Below, in pieces: positions 1 through 8,912 of a stretch of 64,000 bases of DNA. Each line of letters opens with the position of its first letter. Position 1 is the stretch's first letter. The position numbers and the translations under genes are program-made. Source of the DNA: Candidatus Zhuqueibacterota bacterium (GTDB lineage Bacteria > Zhuqueibacterota > Zhuqueibacteria > Thermofontimicrobiales > Sulfurfontimicrobiaceae); NCBI GenBank assembly GCA_016927835.1, contig JAFGMA010000104.1, positions 1-64,000 of the forward strand. Reading direction: 5' to 3'. The notes beneath the pieces are model-generated. The model saw nothing but the letters and a program-made list of their open reading frames with translations. It was not told the origin of the DNA and searched no databases.

Positions 1-2
1 AA

Positions 3-872
3 GCTTCGGAAAAGCTTGGCATTCCATTTGTATTCGAAGTGAGAGATTTATGGCCTGAGATAATTTTTGCATTAGGAGCGTTAAAAAATCCATTGATAAA
101 ATGGTATTTAAACAAAATGGAACTTTCAATTTATTTTGCTGCCAAACATATTATAGCGTTATCCCCTGGCATTGTTGACGGCATCAACAAAAGAGGCTAT
201 CCCAGGCAAAACATTACAATGATTCCGAACTTCGCAGATACCGAACTTTTTAGTCCCTCTAACAAAAAATCTTGTCATAAATCAACTTATTATTCAAAGC
301 GAAAAATTAATTTTGTTTTTGCTGGAACCCACGGCTATGCAAATGGGCTGGATGCTGTGCTTGATGGTATTCTTGTATTAAAAAATAGAAAATTCGCAGA
401 GGCTCATTTTATTTTTATTGGTGATGGTTCGCAAAAAATGCGGCTAATTGAACGCTCCAAAGCCGAATCACTTGATAAATATATTACTTGGACTGGATTG
501 TTGAAAAAAGTAATGCTCGCTAGCATATTGCCATCTATGGATGTAGGTTTAATGATCTTAGCAAACGTGCCGGGATTTTATTATGGAACATCTCCTAATA
601 AATTTTTTGATTATATAGCATGCGGATTACCGATTCTCTGCAATTATCCTGGTTGGATATCAGATATAATAACGTTCAATAAATGTGGAATTTCATGTGA
701 ACCCAACAATCCTATTGATTTTGCAGACAAAATAGAATATCTTTGTGATGCAGAACAAGCTCGCAAAGCTTTGAGTGTCGCTGCCAGAAAGCTGGCAGAA
801 AACGAATTTTCTAAAGAAATTCTCGCTCAAAAGCTTGTCGCAACTTTAGAGTTGGAGGGAGTAAGGCGCTGA
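3..872 (+). CDS. Family 4 glycosyltransferase, 5' end outside window
   Basis: This is the C-terminal part of a GT-B glycosyltransferase that would transfer a sugar from an activated donor during surface polysaccharide synthesis. The frame is open from the window edge, and the translation before the first possible start (GTG at 39) already reads like the family (FEVRDLWPE), so the gene begins upstream of base 1. The GT4 hallmarks are visible: ALSPGIVDGI, then IPNFADTELF in the linker, and the donor-binding part with YGTSPNKFFDYIACGLPI. It resembles the WcaI/WbuB group. It ends 20 bases before the convergent beta-helix gene. Donor and acceptor cannot be read from sequence. Confidence 0.85.
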   Translation, partial: ASEKLGIPFVFEVRDLWPEIIFALGALKNPLIKWYLNKMELSIYFAAKHIIALSPGIVDGINKRGYPRQNITMIPNFADTELFSPSNKKSCHKSTYYSKRKINFVFAGTHGYANGLDAVLDGILVLKNRKFAEAHFIFIGDGSQKMRLIERSKAESLDKYITWTGLLKKVMLASILPSMDVGLMILANVPGFYYGTSPNKFFDYIACGLPILCNYPGWISDIITFNKCGISCEPNNPIDFADKIEYLCDAEQARKALSVAARKLAENEFSKEILAQKLVATLELEGVRR

Positions 873-891
873 AGTCGTCAGAGAGGGGCTT

Positions 892-2205
892 TTACTTTGA
901 TAGGAAAATTGCTCTTAATCCTTTTGGGGCAGCGGGTGCTAGAGTATCTGTTGGCGGTATATATTCATAAGCTCCAATATCGTAAGATGTCCCATAATAG
1001 CGTAATGTAGCGTTTATATCTTTCATTACATTAGCCAAGATGACGCCCGCATCTATTGCAGGAGAACCGTCAGATAGTTCATAATTGTTCTTTGATGGTT
1101 CTACAAACATGGGATCTGCATAAAGATCATGGTTGCCAACAGGAGTATCGCCTTTTCCAAAGTATAAATTGTAATCAATATCATGACCGGTATTAGCATC
1201 AGGATCAAATAAAAAAACATCATAGAGAGGAGAGTAAAAAATATTATTCTTAATGCTTAAGTTATTAAAAGCAGTATTTGTTATGCAGTACTTTTGTCCA
1301 ATTATAGTATTATTGTATATTTGTGAAAAAGAATCAAAGCTAGGGGAGGAGGTGGCTCCTTCGCCTAAATGGATTCCTGAATATGTGTTATTATAAATTA
1401 CATTGCTATAAATTTGTAAATATTTATTATTTCTGAAAAACATGCCTGAAATATTTCTAGCAATAACGTTATATCTTATTATATTATTAAAATAAAACGA
1501 TGAATCACCTCCGGAATGAAAAGGAAAAATTTGTAGACCAAAATGATTGGGATTATCATGAGTATAATTGGATTCGATTATAACATTATTTCCCCCTTCG
1601 ACATCGATACCATTCCAAGTAAAGCCATAAATTTCATTGTGTTGAATTAGAGCTGAATCGCCAAAGACAAAAATTAATCCTGAGCGTTTTTCATTCGTTG
1701 TATTATGAATTAAGCAATCCCTAATAGTTGCATTTTTGCAATTGGAGCATCGAACCCCTGCTTCCGGTGTATTCATTATTTCGAATCCTTCAATAGTTAC
1801 ATAATTGGCATTTTTTATTTCAAGAAGCCCGTAAAAAGGAGGAACATCTACGCCCAATCCATCAACAATTGCTGCATGTGGTGTTCTGGCTTTGAATACA
1901 ATTCTTTGAGTATCTGAGGTGCCTGAATTTTTAATAATAATATGTTCTCGATAAATTCCATCATTGACTAATACTGTGTCTCCTGCGGTAGCTTTCTCAG
2001 CGGCGTACTTTATTGTCTTAAAAGGTCTATCTTCAGTTCCAGGATTTTGGTCGTTACCATCTGGCGAAACATGATAAATATGTGCTGCAAAAGTTCTTGT
2101 AATTATGACGAAGGAAATTATAAGCATCGTGAAATAGAGCAACGCTAATTTATTTTTCGCCTGATGCTCCCAAATAATTGGCTTTGTATATATTCGTTTA
2201 AGCAT
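892..2205 (-). CDS. Exported right-handed parallel beta-helix protein
   Basis: A 437-residue protein with an N-terminal hydrophobic segment (about residues 22-40), so probably exported. After it comes the VSPDGNDQNPGT motif typical of DUF1565/pectate-lyase-like beta-helix proteins, then many Asn-rich turns (IIESNYTHDN, IRYNVIARN, IYSNVIYNN) that mark a right-handed parallel beta-helix. Such folds bind or cleave polysaccharides, but no catalytic set is recognised. The protein stops a few residues into what looks like the first strand of an FN3 domain (APAAPKGLRAIF), so it has no sorting domain although its neighbours do. The Shine-Dalgarno AGGAG lies 8 bases upstream of the ATG, in the loop of a 7-bp hairpin at 2209-2227. 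Confidence 0.8.
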   Translation of the reverse strand: MLKRIYTKPIIWEHQAKNKLALLYFTMLIISFVIITRTFAAHIYHVSPDGNDQNPGTEDRPFKTIKYAAEKATAGDTVLVNDGIYREHIIIKNSGTSDTQRIVFKARTPHAAIVDGLGVDVPPFYGLLEIKNANYVTIEGFEIMNTPEAGVRCSNCKNATIRDCLIHNTTNEKRSGLIFVFGDSALIQHNEIYGFTWNGIDVEGGNNVIIESNYTHDNPNHFGLQIFPFHSGGDSSFYFNNIIRYNVIARNISGMFFRNNKYLQIYSNVIYNNTYSGIHLGEGATSSPSFDSFSQIYNNTIIGQKYCITNTAFNNLSIKNNIFYSPLYDVFLFDPDANTGHDIDYNLYFGKGDTPVGNHDLYADPMFVEPSKNNYELSDGSPAIDAGVILANVMKDINATLRYYGTSYDIGAYEYIPPTDTLAPAAPKGLRAIFLSK

Positions 2206-2208
2206 AAC

Positions 2209-2227
2209 ATTAATCTCCTAGATTAAT
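2209..2227 (-). promoter_or_regulatory. Hairpin presenting the ribosome binding site
   Basis: On the minus strand ATTAATC-TAGGA-GATTAAT forms a perfect 7-bp hairpin with part of the Shine-Dalgarno sequence in its loop, just before the start codon at 2205. It is AT-only apart from one pair per arm, so any effect on translation would be mild. Confidence 0.3.
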
Positions 2228-2234
2228 AGGTGAA

Positions 2235-3131
2235 TTATTTTTCCATTATAAGCTTTTTTATTCTTGCAGATTCATTGCAAAATAATGAAAATATATACAC
2301 CCCCGCACCTACCCCAATCCCCTCCCTATTTCTCCCATCCCATTTCACCTCATAAAAGCCCGCCGGCTTGCATTCATCTACCAACCGTATGACTTCTCTG
2401 CCAAGTATATCATAAATTATCAAACGCACGTGACCGTTCTCTGGGAGGGCGTATTTAATCGTCGTCTCCGGATTAAACGGATTCGGATAATTCTGGTATA
2501 ATTCGAATTTTTGAGGAACTGTAAGCTCGGTCGCTATTATCGATGAGTAGCTGAAGCTGCCGTCAGTGTCAATTTGTTTCAGGCGGTAGTAGTGTTTTCC
2601 AGGGGGTGCGTCGCGATCTGTGAATTGGTAGCGCTGTAATGTCGTCGCGGTTCCGGTGCCACGGACAAATCCGACCGTTATGAATTGAATGCTGCTTTCA
2701 GAGCGTTGAATTTCGAAACCATAATTATTGCTCTCACTCGCAGTTTCCCATTTCAATACACATTTGTTTTGAATAAATTCTACATGAAACGAAACCAGTT
2801 CAACCGGTGTCGGATCGCCGGCGAGGATGGATACTTCATCGGAAAATTCGCTTTCGTTGCCGGCTGTGTCTTCTGCTGTGACGCGGTAAGCGTATGTCTG
2901 ACCCAGGACAATGTCGTGATCTAAGTATGAGGAATCGGTTGAGGATACTTTCGCAATTTCGCTCTCAGGTCCACTAGTGGTTTTTTTGAATATACAGTAA
3001 TATTTAACATCATTTTCGGGATTTAAGTTCCATGAAATTTTTATTGTTTGTGATTTTATTTCACTATTACTAAAAATAGTTACTAAAATAATTATACTGA
3101 AATAAAATCTGTGTAGTTTTTGACACATCAT
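2235..3131 (-). CDS. Exported FN3 protein with T9SS type A sorting domain
   Basis: A 298-residue protein with a signal peptide (hydrophobic about residues 9-22, cleavage before Gln in IKSQTIK). The mature chain starts directly inside an FN3 domain (KISWNLNPENDVKYY, then YAYRVTAEDTAGNESEFS). A second beta-sandwich follows (VELVSFHVEF to YYRLKQIDTDGSFSYS). The last ~85 residues are a T9SS type A sorting domain: ELYQNYPNPFNPETTIKY, IYDILGREV, GVYIFSL. The domain directs export and surface attachment by the type IX secretion system in families where this is known. There is no enzymatic domain. The first FN3 strand is missing here and a matching strand ends the next gene. RBS AAAGGA lies upstream of the ATG. 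Confidence 0.85.
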   Translation of the reverse strand: MMCQKLHRFYFSIIILVTIFSNSEIKSQTIKISWNLNPENDVKYYCIFKKTTSGPESEIAKVSSTDSSYLDHDIVLGQTYAYRVTAEDTAGNESEFSDEVSILAGDPTPVELVSFHVEFIQNKCVLKWETASESNNYGFEIQRSESSIQFITVGFVRGTGTATTLQRYQFTDRDAPPGKHYYRLKQIDTDGSFSYSSIIATELTVPQKFELYQNYPNPFNPETTIKYALPENGHVRLIIYDILGREVIRLVDECKPAGFYEVKWDGRNREGIGVGAGVYIFSLFCNESARIKKLIMEK

Positions 3132-3774
3132 TGTACGTCCTTTATATTTTGTTTACTTCTTGATACAATATAATTTTTGTTCTTAACAATTAGTTTAAAA
3201 AATAGAATTATCAAATCTAATGCCAGCTTGTAATTATATTTCCAATCTCATGTGAATTAAAAATTTAGAAGTTTTCGCCAATATGTAGCAGATTGCACGC
3301 ATGGCAAAAATGAAATACCTTGTTTTCAATTTTGTAATATGTCGCCTGCTCGATCCTCCGGTAATGCATGAAAGCACATCGCGAAATTAGAATTCCATCT
3401 AATTGCTGTTTATTTCACGATTTTAAAAAATAGCGGGCTTGTACTTTCAATTTTGTGATCCGGTTCCAATTTTTGAAAAATAATTTGCCATTATGCATTG
3501 AAAATAAAGAACAGGCATCCTATAATTTTTAATAAGCTATTGTTATAAAATGAAATAAGCTCTAATAATTAATAATACAATCCTGTAATTGCTTATTATT
3601 CTATCGGCAGTTTGCCTGAATAAATTTAAGGCTCTTAATATCTTGGTGCGTAAGTATGAAGAAAAGACGGGAGATGGCTATGTAGTTTTCGATGGTTTGA
3701 ATTTCATAATAGCAGCCAGGATACATTTAAAAGGATTTTTGGTTGTCGGAAGAGATGGAGAGAGTGATTTCAGT
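3132..3774. other. AT-rich intergenic region
   Basis: No convincing gene was found in these ~640 bases between two minus-strand genes. A 71-codon plus-strand reading frame (3589-3804) lacks an RBS, runs into the terminator hairpin and resembles no family. The stretch should contain the promoter of the FN3 protein gene, but no clear -35/-10 pair stands out. Confidence 0.5.
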
Positions 3775-3805
3775 AAAAACTCAGGCAGCATAATCGCCGC
3801 CTGAG
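3775..3805 (-). terminator. Intrinsic terminator of the T9SS cargo gene
   Basis: On the minus strand CTCAGGCGGC-GATTAT-GCTGCCTGAG forms a 10-bp stem with one mismatch, followed directly by TTTTT. It lies 25 bases past the stop codon of the 791-aa gene, as expected for Rho-independent termination. Confidence 0.8.
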
Positions 3806-3830
3806 TCAATTTCGAATCGAATTTGAGCCA

Positions 3831-6206
3831 TCAGCGGAGCAATAACATGCGTTTCAATTCCGTGTATGATTGCGCCCGCAGTCGATACAAATAAATTCCG
3901 CTGGCGATAATTTGTCCGTAATCATCTCTGCCGTTCCATAAGATGCGAAATTTGCCGGCTTTGCTGAATCCGTTTACCAATGTAGCGACTTTCTCACCTT
4001 TCACATTGTAGACCTCGAGAATTACCTGCCCATCGCACGGAACCTGGTACGAAATCTCGGTTACCGGATTAAACGGATTCGGAAAATTCTGGCACAGCTC
4101 ATAAACCGTCGGAAGAGCATCAACCGGCGCCAGGGTAACCTCGGTGAATAGTATATTCACCTCATCGGAGAACGTGGCATTCCACGCATCATCAATCGCT
4201 TCGACGCGATAGTAATATGTAATCCCGTCGCGCACTTTCATATCTTTGAAGTGCATGTCGCCCGTTATCGCGATGAGATTCGCGGTAACATCGGGATCAA
4301 AACCTGGTGATTCGCTCCTGTAAATCTGGTATCGCACCACATCGTCGTGAGTGTTGGCATCCCAGGATAATTCGATACCGTCTTGTGCGACGTTAAGCAA
4401 TACGATTGGTGAAGGTGGTCTCAGGTTATCCACCGAGTACCCGCTGTCAATCCTCGATGCATAATTTTCAAGGGTCCAATCGGTATGGGCAACAATCTGG
4501 AAATATGACCACCAAATCCCGTGCAGTGTGGAATCACCGAGTGTCGGGGCGACATACGCGTAGCGCTCTCGTTGGGTTGCCGGGATGGTGGCGACAAAGT
4601 CCCACAACATGGGGCGCCCATCTGCCTGCAAAAATTGAGCACCGGCTTTTGCTTCCGTCAGGCGGTTTCCAAGCAGGTTCAGCGACTCAATAAGTTCAAT
4701 TTTATTTTCATCAGTGGAAACCGGAGAATTTACCGCTACACCACGCCAGACGCTGTATTGGGTTATCACCGGACCCATCCATCCTTCTTTCCTATCAAAA
4801 CTGGAGCGATTCCAGATCACTCTTACCTGCCTGCCCTGATCCATTGGAATATCCACGACATCTAATATAGATGGTGCTGTCTGCATTTCCACCAGTCTGA
4901 AAACAACATCCGTGTCACCGGAGTGCGCCATTTGATGATTGCCCCCTTCGACTTCGAAACCGGGTGGTACATTTTCAGAATTCAATTCAAGGAAATATTC
5001 ACCCGCGATGGATGCAACCGGTAACGTGAAAGAGCCGTCCGCCCGGGAATTGCCCATGCTGATGCCGGCAACCTGGCTGAAAGCGAATACCCGTACATCT
5101 CCGAGTGGTTGATCCGTCAACAGAACATGTCCGCTGATTTCGGCATCCGTGTGGTACATCTGAAAATCGATATCCTTCAGGCTGTCTCCTTCGGAAATCC
5201 ATTCATGCCTGGGCATGGGCAGCATATATTTCGGCAAACCCGATCTCACTGAGATTTCATATTCGCCGGGAACGACGTCGAATGCGTAGGCGCCATTTTC
5301 TGTTTCGGTCACCATCTCCATGCCGGTATACGACGCCGATAGCCCGATTAGGACTTCCAGCGGATTGCCGAAATCATCCTCCAAAGGCGCTCCGAACTCA
5401 TCGCGTACGGTTCCGCCAATATAAGCGTTTGCCGCGATGTACCAAAGACCAATGCCGGTGATATGACCATCAACAAATACCGGTTGCGGTTTTGGGGGAG
5501 CATATCCCTTCAGCCGTTCGAACATATCATAAGAATACACCATCCACGTCTCAGGAAATTCCGCCGGCAAGAACAGCGTAAAGGCGCCTGTGGAGTCTGT
5601 CAGAGTAAGGATTTCTCGCCACTCATCTGTTTGATTTTTCATCGCAGTAAGGATTTTCAGGCGCGGGAATTTGAATTTTGCCTGCGGCGATCCGGAGCTA
5701 TCGTCACCCATTTCAAACGCACCCACCAGTAGATGCGCCACATTTGGGGGTTCTGCAACCATGCCTTCGATTATGAAGGGCGAAGGGAGGGGCAGTTGAA
5801 TGAGATACGCTTCGGTGAATCCGCCTGAATCACTGATCCGGAAGATGAATTGTGCTGGTGCGAGTGGGTAGAAATCATCAATCGGCGTCGTGAATGAACC
5901 ATTTCGCATGCCATCCACGTCATCATAGCCACCATCGATGAGCGGTTCTCTCTGGACTGCAGAATTATAAAATTGGTAATCCAGGTCTTCATCCAGGTTG
6001 AGATTTTCGTTCAAATCAATCCAGACCTGTACGTTGGCGATGGTATCATTCGGTGCGAAATCGAACGTGAAAATGAGGGTATCTCCGACCACAGAGGTGC
6101 ACAATTGCTGACCATTTATGAGGGCATTGCTGGCGCCAAAAATGGAGAATGGAAACAGCAGCGCCATTGCAGCCGGAAGCAGATTTTTTTTGCGCAAAAA
6201 AGACAT
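3831..6206 (-). CDS. T9SS-sorted multidomain surface protein
   Basis: The start is the ATG at 6206, because GGAGGT lies four bases upstream; a longer frame reaches 6245 without an RBS. The 791-residue product has a signal peptide (LLPAAMALLFPFSIFGAS), then beta-sandwich segments like carboxypeptidase regulatory domains (IGGTVRDEFGAPLEDD, ISGHVLLTDQPLGDVRVFAF), an FN3 domain near residues 610-700 (IELSWDANTHDDVVRYQIY) and a C-terminal T9SS type A sorting domain (LCQNFPNPFNPVTEISY, GIYLYRL). It is likely exported and anchored at the cell surface. No catalytic motif is seen, so the role could be structural or binding. It is transcribed alone, with its own structured leader and terminator. Confidence 0.85.
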   Translation of the reverse strand: MSFLRKKNLLPAAMALLFPFSIFGASNALINGQQLCTSVVGDTLIFTFDFAPNDTIANVQVWIDLNENLNLDEDLDYQFYNSAVQREPLIDGGYDDVDGMRNGSFTTPIDDFYPLAPAQFIFRISDSGGFTEAYLIQLPLPSPFIIEGMVAEPPNVAHLLVGAFEMGDDSSGSPQAKFKFPRLKILTAMKNQTDEWREILTLTDSTGAFTLFLPAEFPETWMVYSYDMFERLKGYAPPKPQPVFVDGHITGIGLWYIAANAYIGGTVRDEFGAPLEDDFGNPLEVLIGLSASYTGMEMVTETENGAYAFDVVPGEYEISVRSGLPKYMLPMPRHEWISEGDSLKDIDFQMYHTDAEISGHVLLTDQPLGDVRVFAFSQVAGISMGNSRADGSFTLPVASIAGEYFLELNSENVPPGFEVEGGNHQMAHSGDTDVVFRLVEMQTAPSILDVVDIPMDQGRQVRVIWNRSSFDRKEGWMGPVITQYSVWRGVAVNSPVSTDENKIELIESLNLLGNRLTEAKAGAQFLQADGRPMLWDFVATIPATQRERYAYVAPTLGDSTLHGIWWSYFQIVAHTDWTLENYASRIDSGYSVDNLRPPSPIVLLNVAQDGIELSWDANTHDDVVRYQIYRSESPGFDPDVTANLIAITGDMHFKDMKVRDGITYYYRVEAIDDAWNATFSDEVNILFTEVTLAPVDALPTVYELCQNFPNPFNPVTEISYQVPCDGQVILEVYNVKGEKVATLVNGFSKAGKFRILWNGRDDYGQIIASGIYLYRLRAQSYTELKRMLLLR

Positions 6207-6227
6207 GGCAACCTCCATAAAAAAAAA

Positions 6228-6334
6228 TACCCAACGGATTATCAAAACTCAACATACGTCCTACTGAGCCACCCATTCCATTCCTTAGAATACCAGCTTC
6301 CCTTCCTTTGGCTCTCTGATTTATCCGTTGGGTA
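6228..6334 (-). promoter_or_regulatory. Structured 5' leader, attenuator or riboswitch candidate
   Basis: The mRNA leader of the T9SS cargo gene contains a perfect 12-bp helix (6323-6334 pairing with 6228-6239, core ACCCAACGGAT). Inside it a 6-bp helix GAGCCA/TGGCTC (6309-6314 with 6266-6271) and a small ATTC-TAAG-GAAT hairpin are nested. The outer helix is followed by nine U residues (6219-6227), then the Shine-Dalgarno. A closing stem running into a U tract just ahead of the RBS is the layout of a transcription attenuator or riboswitch. It matches no riboswitch class I know. A further CATCAAA/TTTGATG hairpin lies upstream. Confidence 0.5.
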
Positions 6335-6548
6335 AAATCTTGAAATTTTAATAGCACATCAAACTAATGACTTTGATGCCGAGAATATACAAATATAATT
6401 CCGGAAATGAAAGCTTTATGAATGAATATTAATTATTATTTCACAATATTATCAATCGGCGGCTATATCCAGCGAATATTGTTCGTATCCGATAGATTTG
6501 CATTTGTCACGATAGAATGATGCCAGGTCTGGATTCGGATTCCGTAAC

Positions 6549-8591
6549 TCATGAAATTGCGCGGAGAATTCGGTTGACTTTTTTCTCGAATGCTGCTGCT
6601 TTTTGATCGGTTTCGCGCACAAACTCGATATCATCAATTGAACTCAGCACAGCGGTCATTTCTTCTTCCGAGTCGTAAATCATTTTTCGAAACGCTGATG
6701 AAAAATCTTTTGCGCGCGATCCTCGAATTTGTTGAGCGATTTCATGTTGCAGTTGCACAGCGCGGTGAAATAATTCAGTCCATCGGGTTCGTGTCAGAGT
6801 ATGCAGCGAGACACCGAGATAAATTTCCAGCGTCTGCAGGGCGTGGGCAAGTTTGCGAGTGGGGTAAGCCGCCCATTTTTGATCATAAGCCTGGTGAATA
6901 TCATCCCAACTGCTCAGGGAACCGGTTTTGATATCGTTGAGCAGATCTTTCAGATCGCGGTCTTCCATCAACTGCCCGCCAATATTCCACCATTTCCTGT
7001 CAGCATTCGCGCCAATTTCGGCGATAAGCATTTCCGGTGATTTGTTCTGCTCATGCATCGAATCAATCAGCGTTCGGAGACAATAGAACAGAATGTAATT
7101 TTTATAGGCGATAAATGCCTGTTGTGCTTTCAGCACGAGGGCGTCGCACCGATTTACCTGATCGGGCAGCGTTATGGTCAGTTTTTTCAGCACTGGATCC
7201 TGATTATCGAGAAGTGCTTTGCCGAATTGCATGAATTCTGCGTCGCTTTCCAGGTGTTTATTCAATGTATTGGCAGCGCTTTTGCCGGCAGCCAGGGCAA
7301 GCATATCCAATGCCGCCAGCATCTCTTCAACTGTATCGGGCGCCAGGTAATCAACCTCAATGTGCTGATTTTTGATCACCCGCCTGTCGCGCTCACCAAA
7401 TTTCCAGGCATTCCTGGCGAGGGCGTACATATTATACAGGAACCAATATGCCGGAATGATCTGAATTTGATCGGTTCCGGGGACGAGGCTGATCAATGAA
7501 AATGGGAGCATTATATTCATTTCATAAGCGTAGTGACCTTTGGCGATGAGTGTGAACGATGCAAATTTACAGTTATGTTTGAGACTGGCGCACAGCCCGG
7601 GCCAAAATCCCCGTCCCGCAATGATTTCGCCCTCGGCTGCCCGTGAATTGTGATTCGAGCCAATCGTTGCACCGGCGGCAATATTGCTTTGCCCCTTCAA
7701 CGTGCAGGCGATCAGAAATGAATTGTTATGATGCTGCTCATGAAACGGAAAAATCAGGTTTGACAGCACCTCGCAGCAGGAAATGGTAGAATTGGCGCCC
7801 ATGTAACAATTGAACAAGCGGGCGCCATGATTGAGTCTGCAATTCCGCCCCGTGGCAAATTGAATCGCTTTATTTCCGTAACTGATCCGATTGCCAAAAC
7901 CGATTATCCCATGCACCAACTCACCGCCATCGATTATGTGCGTGGGTTCCGAAGCACTCGATAATACGGTTAAATTTTCCAGTCGGTTGGCGCCCGTGAT
8001 AATCGCGCTATCGCCGATTGCGGTATTGGTAATTGCGCGGCAATTGGCAATGACCGATTTTTTGCCAACGATTCCGTAACGTCCATGGTAGACTTCAGCG
8101 GTTCGATCTACAAGCGATTTCAGTGCTTCCATGAGCCGTGCATCATCGCGAAATTTTGCCCAGATAAAGGCATCGGTGGCGGTTATTTCAGGGAATGTCA
8201 GTATTCTTCGCCCACCGTTTTCATTGCAAATTTCCACCCAAATCCTTTCGGCTTCGGTTTCTCCCTTTGCGATAATGCCAATCCCGAATTTGGCGTTATC
8301 GGTGGTGAGCATTTGCTGCACATTGAAAAGCAGGCACCTATCCCCGATGCTGTAGCGCGATAGCAGGTGAACATTGCGGATAGCGACGTTGCTGCCAATA
8401 TCCGAGGAGATGATGGTCGAATGAAACAAACCGTGGCGCAGCCGTAATCCGTTGTATTTAATATATCCGGGATTCAATTCATTAATCCGAACGATACCGC
8501 CGAATTCACACGATTGGACCAAGTCGGTCTCGAACCGACCTGCAACCAGTATTTGGTTCCAGTCCTCAGCGGTGTTGTTATTTTTTATCAA
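6549..8591 (-). CDS. DUF4954-like left-handed beta-helix protein, N-terminus frameshifted
   Basis: A ~680-residue protein of the DUF4954 type, with many hexapeptide-like turns of a left-handed beta-helix (AIRNVHLLSRYSIGDRC, NTAIGDSAIITGANRL) and a helical C-terminal third. Its function is unknown; the fold is shared with acyltransferases and sugar nucleotidyltransferases. It is a paralogue of the protein at 12679-14658: both share the EDW/QDW N-terminus, ENGGRR/EGGGRE and the C-terminal helical part. The frame given begins at a TTG, but homology continues upstream (FRALSDNEISLL, compare FRKLTNSEIDVL in the paralogue) where there is no start codon. The ATG, RBS and promoter lie upstream in another frame, so a single-base shift near 8680 is likely. 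Confidence 0.8.
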   Translation of the reverse strand: MIKNNNTAEDWNQILVAGRFETDLVQSCEFGGIVRINELNPGYIKYNGLRLRHGLFHSTIISSDIGSNVAIRNVHLLSRYSIGDRCLLFNVQQMLTTDNAKFGIGIIAKGETEAERIWVEICNENGGRRILTFPEITATDAFIWAKFRDDARLMEALKSLVDRTAEVYHGRYGIVGKKSVIANCRAITNTAIGDSAIITGANRLENLTVLSSASEPTHIIDGGELVHGIIGFGNRISYGNKAIQFATGRNCRLNHGARLFNCYMGANSTISCCEVLSNLIFPFHEQHHNNSFLIACTLKGQSNIAAGATIGSNHNSRAAEGEIIAGRGFWPGLCASLKHNCKFASFTLIAKGHYAYEMNIMLPFSLISLVPGTDQIQIIPAYWFLYNMYALARNAWKFGERDRRVIKNQHIEVDYLAPDTVEEMLAALDMLALAAGKSAANTLNKHLESDAEFMQFGKALLDNQDPVLKKLTITLPDQVNRCDALVLKAQQAFIAYKNYILFYCLRTLIDSMHEQNKSPEMLIAEIGANADRKWWNIGGQLMEDRDLKDLLNDIKTGSLSSWDDIHQAYDQKWAAYPTRKLAHALQTLEIYLGVSLHTLTRTRWTELFHRAVQLQHEIAQQIRGSRAKDFSSAFRKMIYDSEEEMTAVLSSIDDIEFVRETDQKAAAFEKKVNRILRAIS

Positions 8592-8676
8592 TAAACTGAT
8601 TTCGTTGTCACTTAAAGCTCGGAATTCAGTTTTCGTTTTGCTGTTGTTGATGAATGGAGGCGTTTCTCGATTTTCG

Positions 8677-8766
8677 TCAGGCGGGTTGTGATGTCAAAAA
8701 TTCAGGGGTTAGCGCTTCAGACGGGCTCGAAGCTACGAGCAATGGTTTATTTTCAATCGGTGTCAT
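8677..8766 (-). pseudogene. Displaced N-terminal segment of the DUF4954-like gene
   Basis: This 29-codon frame (MTPIENKPLLVASS...) starts at an ATG with AAGGTG six bases upstream and a strong promoter 50 bases further up. It ends at a TGA exactly where the main DUF4954-like frame, shifted by one base, becomes open. The pair is best explained as one gene broken by an indel, an assembly error or a +1 ribosomal frameshift. Confidence 0.55.
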
Positions 8767-8817
8767 CCTGTTCACCTTCTGTGCTTAACTTATAAATTTT
8801 AAAAGCCTTAAAAGTAA

Positions 8818-8846
8818 AATATACTCATTAATAAGATAATTGTCAA
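8818..8846 (-). promoter_or_regulatory. Promoter of the DUF4954-like gene
   Basis: On the minus strand TTGACA (8841-8846) and TATATT (8818-8823) are separated by exactly 17 bases. The predicted transcript starts near 8811 and gives a ~45-base leader to the ATG at 8766, which supports that start over the downstream TTG. Confidence 0.75.
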
Positions 8847-8912
8847 GTTAAATCATATTGATATTTTTTCAAAATTATTATACTGCAAACGGTCATAAAT
8901 TAAACATTTTTT

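Noticed and set aside
3589-3804. 71-codon plus-strand frame in the AT-rich gap
   Set aside because: No RBS, overlaps the terminator of the opposite gene and resembles no protein family.
6228-6334. Cyclic-di-GMP (GEMM-type) or other standard riboswitch
   Set aside because: The conserved GEMM core (GCACAGGGCAAACC and GACGCAAAGCC) is absent and SAM, TPP, cobalamin and glycine signatures are also missing, so only a generic structured leader is reported.
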